Positions 1-4,868 of a stretch of DNA of 5,663 nt are shown here, piece after piece (position 1 is the stretch's first letter; the number at the start of each line of letters is the position of its first letter). The DNA is from Deltaproteobacteria bacterium. GTDB taxonomy: Bacteria > Desulfobacterota > Dissulfuribacteria > Dissulfuribacterales > QOAL01. The notes beneath the pieces are model-generated. The model saw nothing but the letters and a program-made list of their open reading frames with translations. It did not search any database and was not told the origin of the DNA. The stretch covers positions 1-5,663 of the forward strand of contig WFRQ01000052.1 in assembly GCA_015486425.1 (NCBI GenBank), given 5' to 3'. Both the position numbers and the translations under genes were made by a program.

Positions 1-1116
1 CCCAATTTCATGAAAGTGGCCTCAATAACAGAAGCCGTCAAGGCACACAATGATTCCGGCGTTGATCCTCATATAGAGCATATCCTTGTCCATACAGGGC
101 AACATTATGATGAGAAACTGTCACAGTGTTTTTTCCAGGAACTTGGCATCCCCGAACCGGATATTAACCTTGAAGTGGGTTCCGGGTCTCATGCCGAACA
201 GACAGCCGAGATCATGAAACGTTTTGAGCCGGTTTTACTTGAAGAGCTGCCGGACGTGCTGATCGTTGTGGGAGATGTCAATTCCACTGTGGCATGTACA
301 CTTGTGGCATCCAAAATTATTTATTCCAACCAGACAGGAAATGGGAGGATACGCCCGGTCATTGTGCATGTAGAGGCAGGGCTCAGATCCTTTGACAGGA
401 ATATGCCTGAGGAAATCAACAGGATACTGACAGACGCCTTGAGTGATATACTGTTCCTGACAGAAGAAGATGCTGTGAAAAACTTGACTTCTGAAGGAGT
501 GGCCAGAGAAAAGATGGTGATGGCGGGAAATGTGATGATTGATACGCTTATGCGCCACCTCTCCATTGCAAAAAAGAGTGACGTTCGCAATCGGTTCTCA
601 ATTCCGTCGTCATATGCGTTGGTTACCATGCATCGTCCCAGTAATGTGGATACCCTTGAGGCGCTGAAACCATTAATCAAATGCCTTGTTGAAATTTCAA
701 AATCCATCCCCCTTGTTTTTCCTGTCCATCCAAGAACCAGAAACGCCCTTGAGCGTTTTCAACTGTTACCAGCCCTTGAGCAAAATTCGGAAATTCAGCT
801 CCTTGACCCTTTGCCATATCTTGATTTCCTGAATCTTATTTCTTCTGCAACCATTGTACTAACTGATTCCGGAGGCATACAGGAGGAGACCACTGCGCTG
901 CATGTCCCATGCATCACCATGAGGGAGAATACCGAAAGACCTGTTACCGTTACTCTGGGTACAAATTATCTCACAGGTACGGATCCTTCCAGAATTTTCT
1001 CCACAGCTCATAAAATACTGTCAGGCCAGGGCAAAAAGGGTGAGACACCTCCATACTGGGACGGCAAGGCAGGTGAAAGGATTGTTAAAGAGCTGATTGA
1101 ACGACTCGTTGCCTGA
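1..1116 (+). CDS. wecB: UDP-N-acetylglucosamine 2-epimerase (non-hydrolysing), 5' end cut by window
   Basis: This cytoplasmic enzyme interconverts UDP-GlcNAc and UDP-ManNAc, the precursor of ManNAc-type sugars in surface polysaccharides. The first three codons, before the ATG at position 10, read Pro-Asn-Phe. Together with the following Met-Lys they form the family's N-terminal (G-x-R-P-N-F-M-K) motif, so the real start lies about 12-15 codons outside the window and the ATG at 10 is internal. Numbering from that Met, the landmarks are HTGQHYD (28-34), GDVNST (88-93), HVEAGLRSFDRNMPEEINR (120-138, with the acidic residues the family uses in catalysis), a TMHRPSNVD segment, and TDSGGIQEE (285-293, the UDP-binding C-terminal domain), followed by RENTERP. 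These span both GT-B-like domains and the frame is intact. The stop is TGA at 1114-1116, and a palindromic repeat begins nine bases later. Family assignment is firm; mnaA is an equivalent name. Which polysaccharide it serves cannot be told here. Confidence 0.95.
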   Translation, partial: PNFMKVASITEAVKAHNDSGVDPHIEHILVHTGQHYDEKLSQCFFQELGIPEPDINLEVGSGSHAEQTAEIMKRFEPVLLEELPDVLIVVGDVNSTVACTLVASKIIYSNQTGNGRIRPVIVHVEAGLRSFDRNMPEEINRILTDALSDILFLTEEDAVKNLTSEGVAREKMVMAGNVMIDTLMRHLSIAKKSDVRNRFSIPSSYALVTMHRPSNVDTLEALKPLIKCLVEISKSIPLVFPVHPRTRNALERFQLLPALEQNSEIQLLDPLPYLDFLNLISSATIVLTDSGGIQEETTALHVPCITMRENTERPVTVTLGTNYLTGTDPSRIFSTAHKILSGQGKKGETPPYWDGKAGERIVKELIERLVA

Positions 1117-1125
1117 ATTTTTATG

Positions 1126-1240
1126 AACCGCCCGCTTCGCTCAAGACGCAAAGAACGCCAAGTAAGTGATAGCTTCCCTGTCGGTCCACCCAGACAGGGA
1201 AAAACCAAAACCCTTTGCGTCTTTCGCGTTCTTAGCGGTT
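1126..1240. repeat. Composite palindromic intergenic repeat, copy 1 (module B)
   Basis: This 115-bp element starts nine bases after the wecB stop. Its outer arms pair symmetrically: AACCGC (1126-1131) with GCGGTT (1235-1240), then eleven unpaired bases on each side, then AAGACGCAAAG (1143-1153) with CTTTGCGTCTT (1213-1223). A separate inner hairpin lies at 1174-1201. The same architecture recurs at 2355-2485 and, as a right arm only, at 3527-3549. It has no coding content and no T-tract typical of a terminator. It belongs to an unassigned dispersed repeat family. Confidence 0.85.
1174..1201. repeat. Inner hairpin of repeat copy 1
   Basis: TTCCCTGTC (1174-1182) pairs perfectly with GACAGGGAA (1193-1201) around a 10-base loop. 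Two further G-C pairs are possible across a single bulged A. Copy 2 has the same stem at 2420-2446. No T-run follows on either strand, so it does not look like an intrinsic terminator. Confidence 0.85.
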
Positions 1241-1291
1241 CAGCTTTTGTTTTTTAAACTTTGAGCTTTCAGCCTTGAGCATTGAGCTTCT
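1241..1291. repeat. TTGAGC-rich repeat, copy 1 (module A)
   Basis: A T-rich run is followed by AAACTTTGAGC and then iterated TTGAGC units (CCTTGAGC, ATTGAGC, TTCTT). The same order of motifs recurs at 2290-2353, 2486-2530 and 3491-3526. Here the module runs to within one base of the ATG of the small downstream gene, so its last GAG (1283-1285) is the only ribosome-binding-like sequence before that start. Confidence 0.8.
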
Positions 1292-1292
1292 T

Positions 1293-1586
1293 ATGGAGTT
1301 TTCTAAAGATCAGAAAATAGAATTGTGCAAGAATTTGTTTTGGGACAGAAATATAGAACCTGATTATGTCTTAAAATTGCTTGAGGGGGGATCCGAGCAT
1401 TATCCAGGGGATAAAATCAATCTTTATGTGAGGTTATTGACAACTTATGATTGGTATACGCTTTTAAAGTTAATACCAGTAGATCGGTTAAAAAGAGAAG
1501 TCCTGGCTGAAAGAGTAGTGAATCGTTTATTTCCTCCTGCCTTGAGGGAAAGATATCAATATGCCCGAAGAGTATTATCAAGATAG
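1293..1586 (+). CDS. Small DUF6922-like protein, putative antitoxin of NTase pair
   Basis: This is a 97-residue soluble protein with no signal peptide or membrane segment. It carries LFWD at residues 15-18, followed by alternating charged and hydrophobic helices ending Arg-rich (Arg-Arg-Val-Leu-Ser-Arg). This pattern resembles the short proteins (DUF6922-like) often encoded just before AbiEii-type nucleotidyltransferases; I assign the family from memory of the pattern, not from a search. The frame also opens at TTG 1275, but that codon lies in the intergenic repeat, so ATG 1293 is preferred. Its stop overlaps the next gene by 26 bp, which indicates translational coupling. By position it would be the antitoxin. 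It lacks the obvious winged-helix look and length of AbiEi, so the antitoxin role is inference. Its base composition is visibly more AT-rich than the LPS genes in the window. Confidence 0.72.
   Translation: MEFSKDQKIELCKNLFWDRNIEPDYVLKLLEGGSEHYPGDKINLYVRLLTTYDWYTLLKLIPVDRLKREVLAERVVNRLFPPALRERYQYARRVLSR
1544..1549 (+). promoter_or_regulatory. Ribosome binding site for the nucleotidyltransferase gene
   Basis: GAGGGA ends eleven bases before ATG 1561 and lies inside the end of the upstream small gene. It supports this start and coupled translation of the pair. Confidence 0.55.
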
Positions 1587-2271
1587 GTTATATCCTCTTC
1601 AGGACCGGGTATTGCAGTTGATGCAGGACATTAATTCTCCTTTTTACCTGACGGGCGGCACTGCCCTTTCAAGATGTTACCTTGGACACAGATATTCTGA
1701 TGATCTTGATTTCTTTTTAAATGCAGATCCCCATTTTCAATCTTGTTGCCGTATTGTTATAGATAATTTAAGCCAGATCCCCGGATGGCAAATACAATTC
1801 GGTGCTACAGCCGAGTCATTTGTAAGACTGTTCCTGAAATCTGAAACTCTTTTTCTTAAAATTGATTTTGTGAATGACATTAAATTCCGGTATGGAGACA
1901 TTGAAGAGTGCTCCATCTATAATCGGGTGGATAACTGGCGTAATATTCTGTCCAATAAACTGTGCAGTCTGAGCCGCCGAGACGTGAAAGACATTGTCGA
2001 CATCTTGTTTCTTTCCATGCAATACAGGTTTCCATGGGAAGAGGTTGTAGCAGAGGCCAAACAAAAAGATTTATGGGTAGATGCTTTGGAGATTTGTAAG
2101 ATAATAAAAGAGTTGCCTGTGGAATCGTTCAGGGATGTTAAATGGATGTCTAAGCAAAAAGTTGATTTCGAGAAAATTTCTCTGGCAATTGATCAATTAC
2201 ATGACGATATTTTCTGGGGAAAAGATAATTCGTTACAGGGAAGAGATATTTTCTCCAATAATGTTTTTTGA
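1561..2271 (+). CDS. AbiEii/AbiGii-type nucleotidyltransferase, putative type IV-like toxin
   Basis: This 236-residue protein has the DNA polymerase beta-like nucleotidyltransferase signature of the AbiEii/COG2253 family. The motifs are GGTAL at 32-36, then Arg44 and SDDLD at 46-50 with the metal-binding pair Asp48-x-Asp50, a third acidic position in KID at 100-102, and the C-terminal family motif NKL (132-134) followed by Arg140 and KDIVD (143-147). All expected catalytic positions are present and the length is normal for short members, so it looks intact. Characterised relatives transfer nucleotides to target molecules such as tRNA acceptor ends and arrest growth, countered by the upstream partner. 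Whether this protein is toxic, and its target, are inference. It starts 26 bp inside the preceding gene, with a GAGGGA upstream. The pair is bordered on both sides by copies of the same palindromic repeat. Confidence 0.88.
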   Translation: MPEEYYQDRLYPLQDRVLQLMQDINSPFYLTGGTALSRCYLGHRYSDDLDFFLNADPHFQSCCRIVIDNLSQIPGWQIQFGATAESFVRLFLKSETLFLKIDFVNDIKFRYGDIEECSIYNRVDNWRNILSNKLCSLSRRDVKDIVDILFLSMQYRFPWEEVVAEAKQKDLWVDALEICKIIKELPVESFRDVKWMSKQKVDFEKISLAIDQLHDDIFWGKDNSLQGRDIFSNNVF

Positions 2272-2289
2272 TGGTGGAGGAAAATATAG

Positions 2290-2353
2290 CGCCTTCGCGG
2301 TTCAGATTTTTTATTTAAACTTTGAGCCTTCAGCCTTGAGCTTTGAGCTTCTT
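2290..2353. repeat. TTGAGC-rich repeat, copy 2 (module A)
   Basis: The module begins with a partial right arm (CGCGGTTCAG), then a T-rich run, TTTAAACTTTGAGCC, TTCAGCCTTGAGC and TTTGAGCTTCTT. It matches 1235-1291 with few changes and starts about 18 bases after the toxin gene stop. Confidence 0.8.
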
Positions 2354-2354
2354 C

Positions 2355-2485
2355 ACCGCCCGCTGCGCTCAAGACGCCAAGAACGCCAAGAAAAAACCTA
2401 ACGCGGAGTAAGTGATTCCTTCCCTGTCGGTTACCCCGACAGGGAAAGCAAAATAACCTTTGCGTCCATCGCGTTCTTAGCGGTT
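2355..2485. repeat. Composite palindromic intergenic repeat, copy 2 (module B)
   Basis: This matches copy 1 at 1126-1240. The left arm is ACCGCCCGCTGCGCTCAAGA followed by CGCCAAGAACGCCAAG. The right arm is CCTTTGCGTC, then GCGTTCTTAGCGGTT (2471-2485). ACCGC and GCGGT form the outer pairing. It is longer than copy 1 because of an AAAAAACCTAACGCGGAG stretch (2391-2408) that copy 1 lacks. The inner hairpin sits at 2420-2446. Confidence 0.85.
2420..2446. repeat. Inner hairpin of repeat copy 2
   Basis: TTCCCTGTCGG (2420-2430) pairs perfectly with CCGACAGGGAA (2436-2446) around a 5-base loop. The stem is two pairs longer than the uninterrupted stem at 1174-1201 and the loop sequence differs. Confidence 0.88.
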
Positions 2486-2550
2486 CAATTTTTGTTGTCT
2501 GAGTTTTCAGCCTTGAGCTTTAAGCTTTTTCCTTTGCGGTTCAGTTTTTA
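2486..2550. repeat. TTGAGC-rich repeat, copy 3 (module A, degenerate)
   Basis: A T-rich run is followed by GAGTTTTCAGCCTTGAGC and TTTAAGC, then a fragment TTTGCGGTTCAGTTTTTA that resembles the right end of module B. It is the weakest copy and lies just upstream of the lipoprotein gene. Confidence 0.65.
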
Positions 2551-2557
2551 TTTCATC

Positions 2558-2562
2558 GGGAG
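2558..2562 (+). promoter_or_regulatory. Ribosome binding site for the lipoprotein gene
   Basis: GGGAG lies six bases before ATG 2569. It fixes that start, which also places a complete signal peptide at the N-terminus. Confidence 0.65.
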
Positions 2563-2568
2563 TATTGT

Positions 2569-3477
2569 ATGATCTACAGATTGTCATTGATCTTGGTTTT
2601 TGTTTTGTTTGTTGTGGTTGCATGTACTACCAATGAAGAAAAAACTGTTTATGAGGTAAAACAAGTGAAAACCTTAGACTTATCCAGATATCCAGATAGT
2701 CCCCCTGATCATCCATTAAACCTCTTATTTATCCACCATTCATGTGGAGGTCAATTGATGGCAGACAAAGGCCCGTCTGTTGGTGAAAACTGCATTTACA
2801 AGACCCACCCTAATGGCGGTGGGCTGCGCAGGCTTCTTGAAGAGAATAATTACAAGGTCCACGAAGCATCCTATCATTCTATCATCGGCGACAAGACCGA
2901 CCTCCTGGACTGGCCACCCAAGTTCAGGGATCACATGGATCGCATTCTTAAGACAAAGAACCAGGATGAACTTCTGCCTGATGATGAAAAAAATCAAGTG
3001 ATAATGTTCAAATCCTGTTTTCCAAATAATAATTTTTCTGATGACGCATCAGTAAAGCAGGCACAGGACGCCTATAAAAGTCTGCTGACGATTTTTCAGA
3101 AATATCCTGATACCCTTTTCGTGGCTGTTACCGCTCCACCTTTGGTTCCCCCTTATGAGACATCTAATCCTTTTAAGGCTTTTATAAAGAAATTGCTGGG
3201 CAGGTATAAAGATGTCCCTGCCATTGGTAAGAGGGCCCGCTATTTCAATAACTGGTTGAAGGATATAGAATCCGGCTGGCTGAGTAATTATGCTATGAAA
3301 AATGTGGTGGTCTTCGATTACTATGATATCCTTACTAAAAATGGAAAGTCTAACTGGGCTGAGTATGGTTCTCAGCATGGGCAGGATAGCCATCCCAATA
3401 GTGAAGGGAATAGCAAGGCGGCTGAAGAGTTCGTGCCTTTTTTGAACAGATCTGTGCATCGGGCTTTTGTGTCGTAG
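2569..3477 (+). CDS. Lipoprotein with SGNH/GDSL-hydrolase-like domain
   Basis: This is a 302-residue exported protein. Residues 1-19 form a lipoprotein signal peptide: Arg4, a hydrophobic core from Leu5 to Val17, and a lipobox Val-Val-Ala-Cys ending at Cys19. The mature protein should therefore be lipid-anchored. After a short linker the body opens with a beta-strand-like LLFIHHSCGG (52-61), where Ser58 is the likely nucleophile position. KSCFPNNN (148-155) then stands where SGNH enzymes carry their Gly/Asn oxyanion block, FVAVTAPPL (184-192) reads as a core strand, and DSHPNSEGN (273-281) resembles block V with His275. The typical Asp of a DxxH pair is Gln272 here, with Asp273 one residue closer, so the match is not canonical. 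An esterase or acetyl-transfer role on envelope polysaccharide is plausible but inferred; the substrate is unknown. It lies alone between repeat copies. Confidence 0.78.
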   Translation: MIYRLSLILVFVLFVVVACTTNEEKTVYEVKQVKTLDLSRYPDSPPDHPLNLLFIHHSCGGQLMADKGPSVGENCIYKTHPNGGGLRRLLEENNYKVHEASYHSIIGDKTDLLDWPPKFRDHMDRILKTKNQDELLPDDEKNQVIMFKSCFPNNNFSDDASVKQAQDAYKSLLTIFQKYPDTLFVAVTAPPLVPPYETSNPFKAFIKKLLGRYKDVPAIGKRARYFNNWLKDIESGWLSNYAMKNVVVFDYYDILTKNGKSNWAEYGSQHGQDSHPNSEGNSKAAEEFVPFLNRSVHRAFVS

Positions 3478-3490
3478 TGGATGCAACCTT

Positions 3491-3549
3491 TCAGCCAGCC
3501 TTGAGCTTTGAGCCTTGAGCTTCTTTCTTTGCGTCCTTCGCGTGCTTAG
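3491..3549. repeat. Composite repeat, copy 4 (module A plus right arm of B), interrupted
   Basis: TTCAGCCAGCCTTGAGC, TTTGAGCC and TTGAGCTTCTT are followed by CTTTGCGTCCTTCGCGTGCTTAG, written here in parts (3527-3549). This equals the right arm of module B (compare 1213-1235) up to its CTTAG. After that the MITE-like element begins, and the GCGGTT end seen in the other copies does not reappear beyond it. Confidence 0.75.
3545..3549. repeat. Target site duplication, left copy (CTTAG)
   Basis: CTTAG directly precedes the left terminal inverted repeat and is repeated at 3727-3731 directly after the right one. Confidence 0.8.
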
Positions 3550-3726
3550 GGGCTGTCCAAAAATAACTTACCGATTTCGCATCTCATCTTCAGGCCATCC
3601 TGAGCTGAACTTCAATCACAAAATCCTCAACGTAGCCCGGCTACGCCTGCGGTTTTGTTCAATCAGTTCAACTCAATCTGACCCAAATCTGAGCGCGCCA
3701 TCATCCAACTTATTTTTGGACAGCCC
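3550..3726. mobile_element. MITE-like non-autonomous element, 177 bp
   Basis: Perfect 17-bp terminal inverted repeats, GGGCTGTCCAAAAATAA (3550-3566) and its complement (3710-3726), enclose 143 bp with no credible gene. Both ends are flanked by CTTAG (3545-3549 and 3727-3731), a 5-bp target site duplication. The interior is itself an imperfect palindrome. CGTAGC (3631-3636) faces GCTACG (3640-3645) across a 3-base centre, and outer segments such as CAAAAT/GGTTTTG and GAGCTGAACTT/AGTTCAACTC continue the pairing. This matches a miniature inverted-repeat transposable element mobilised by a transposase encoded elsewhere. The parent IS family is not assigned; a 4-bp TTAG duplication with offset ends is a less tidy alternative. 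It lies in the converging region between the lipoprotein gene and the heptosyltransferase gene. Confidence 0.88.
3631..3645. repeat. Central hairpin of the MITE-like element
   Basis: CGTAGC CCG GCTACG is a perfect 6-bp stem at the centre of the element's palindrome, with weaker pairing extending outward on both sides. Confidence 0.8.
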
Positions 3727-3731
3727 CTTAG
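3727..3731. repeat. Target site duplication, right copy (CTTAG)
   Basis: CTTAG follows the right terminal inverted repeat and matches 3545-3549. Confidence 0.8.
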
Positions 3732-3816
3732 AGCTCCGGACAACGAAGCAGATGCGGTACCCCCTGAGCAGATACGATAATTACCAGTTTTAATTTCCAG
3801 GTCAACCCCACAGGAA
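3732..3816. other. Intergenic remainder after the MITE-like element
   Basis: These 85 bases lie between the element and the waaC-like stop. The whole gene-free stretch is 3478-3816, and the partial repeat and the MITE-like element fill most of it. I see no convincing terminator here: downstream of the minus-strand stop there is only a weak AATTCC/GGAAATT match and no T-tract. Confidence 0.6.
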
Positions 3817-4866
3817 TTATGACAGTCTGTTCAGCAAGGCATCAAGACTCCGCATAACCTGAGCCGGGGTTATTTCCTTCATGCATCTGATTTCATCCGT
3901 ACATTTTCTCTGAAAACACGGGCTGCATGAATATCCCCTGCTGACTACCTGTGCCCCTGGGCTGAATGGCCCTGTACGGTTGGGCGCTGTGGGGCCAAAA
4001 AGCGCTACAACCGGGGTCCCTGCCGCAGCCGCAAGGTGCATGGGGCCCGTGTCCGTAGTAATCACGGCGGTTATCATGGTAAAAAGTGCCGCCAGGGTTT
4101 TAAGATCAGTTGCACCTGTAAGGTCAGCAACAGGGCCTGACGACAGACTGCTTATTTCAGCGGCAAGTCCCCTGTCACCTGGCCCGCCGAGTATGGCTGG
4201 TATAAATCCTGTTTCACTGCGGATAAGGTCTGCGGTGGCTGCAAAACCCTCATTGGTCCAGTGCTTGGTCTCCCAGCGGGTACCTGGGATAAGCCCGATA
4301 ATCCTTCCTGGCTCCAGGCCATGATATTCAATGAGCTGCCCAGCCTTATTCATCTCTGTTTTGCCGATCCCAAGCGGAAACCTGGGCTCTCTTTCCCTGT
4401 CAGCACCAACATGGTGGGCAACGCGCATGTATCGCAGCACCGCGTGTTCGTCAGGATCATACGGCGGGAGTTTTTCGTTAAGGAACAGCGAGCTTCCCTC
4501 ACGTCCTGATGCAAAACCGATTTTCCGTCTGCCGCGCGAAAGCCATGTCAGGACACCGCTTTTTAACAGGCCCTGAAGGTCAACAATAATGTCATATCTA
4601 TCACGCCTGAGCTCTTTCAGAAACGCCCTTCCCTCTTTCCCCAGGCTGTGCCAGCGAAATGGCGAGGCACAAAGCTCTCCAAACCTGCGCCTTGGATAGG
4701 TTATTACACGCCCAAGCATGGGATGCCCATTTAACAGGGTTGCCTCTGCCTCTCCTGCCAGCCAGTCAATCTGAGCTTTGGGATAGCGATGCTTAATGGC
4801 GTCCAGCACACACAGAGACTGAACTACATCTCCTATTGCGCTGAGTTTGATGATAAGTATCTTCAA
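3817..4866 (-). CDS. waaC: ADP-heptose:LPS heptosyltransferase, GT9 family (WaaC-like)
   Basis: This 349-residue glycosyltransferase family 9 enzyme adds L-glycero-D-manno-heptose from ADP-heptose to the LPS inner core at the cytoplasmic face of the inner membrane. The N-terminus KILIIKLSAIGDVVQS places Asp13 at the position of the catalytic base known in WaaC. DLQGLLKSG (96-104) and SGRE (120-123) are WaaC-type acceptor-side motifs. PGTRWETKHW (194-203) carries the conserved Lys201, and TDTGPMHLA (271-279) with FGPTAPNRTGPF (290-301) is the ADP-heptose site. A C-x2-C-x4-C-x5-C cluster (314-328) near the C-terminus is common in GT9 proteins. Translation starts at TTG (4866-4864), with GGAAGTG seven bases upstream, exactly where the family N-terminus begins. 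It follows gmhB by 2 nt in the same operon. WaaC is favoured over WaaF by the QGLLKS and SxRE motifs, but the exact linkage is inferred. Confidence 0.88.
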   Translation of the reverse strand: MKILIIKLSAIGDVVQSLCVLDAIKHRYPKAQIDWLAGEAEATLLNGHPMLGRVITYPRRRFGELCASPFRWHSLGKEGRAFLKELRRDRYDIIVDLQGLLKSGVLTWLSRGRRKIGFASGREGSSLFLNEKLPPYDPDEHAVLRYMRVAHHVGADREREPRFPLGIGKTEMNKAGQLIEYHGLEPGRIIGLIPGTRWETKHWTNEGFAATADLIRSETGFIPAILGGPGDRGLAAEISSLSSGPVADLTGATDLKTLAALFTMITAVITTDTGPMHLAAAAGTPVVALFGPTAPNRTGPFSPGAQVVSRGYSCSPCFQRKCTDEIRCMKEITPAQVMRSLDALLNRLS

Positions 4867-4868
4867 GA

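Noticed and set aside
235..707. Minus-strand frames opposite wecB
   Set aside because: They are antisense to highly conserved epimerase motifs and show no family resemblance.
1174..1201. Intrinsic terminator after wecB
   Set aside because: The hairpin is good, but the downstream sequence on both strands lacks the required T-run.
1126..1240. Integron attC site
   Set aside because: I see no GTTRRRY/RYYYAAC core pair at the ends of the palindrome, and no integrase gene is in the window.
1275..1292. Earlier TTG start for the small TA gene
   Set aside because: The TTG and following codons belong to the TTGAGC-rich repeat module, so the extension is a by-product of the repeat; ATG 1293 is the better start.
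2135..2401. 88-codon plus-strand frame overlapping the toxin gene end and repeat
   Set aside because: It is out of frame with the toxin gene, and its second half is translated repeat DNA with no family features.
3049..3486. 145-codon minus-strand frame opposite the lipoprotein gene
   Set aside because: It is antisense to a gene with a clear signal peptide and motifs, and has no recognisable domain or upstream start signals.
1241..3549. CRISPR array
   Set aside because: The repeated TTGAGC units are short, degenerate and irregularly spaced, with no unique spacers of constant length.
3515..3793. 92-codon plus-strand frame across the repeat and the MITE-like element
   Set aside because: It runs through the repeat arm, both terminal inverted repeats and flanks; it has no ribosome binding site and the protein is low-complexity.
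3980..4576. Several plus-strand frames opposite the heptosyltransferase gene
   Set aside because: They are shadows of a GC-rich real gene, rich in Ala, Pro, Arg and Ser, with no motifs.
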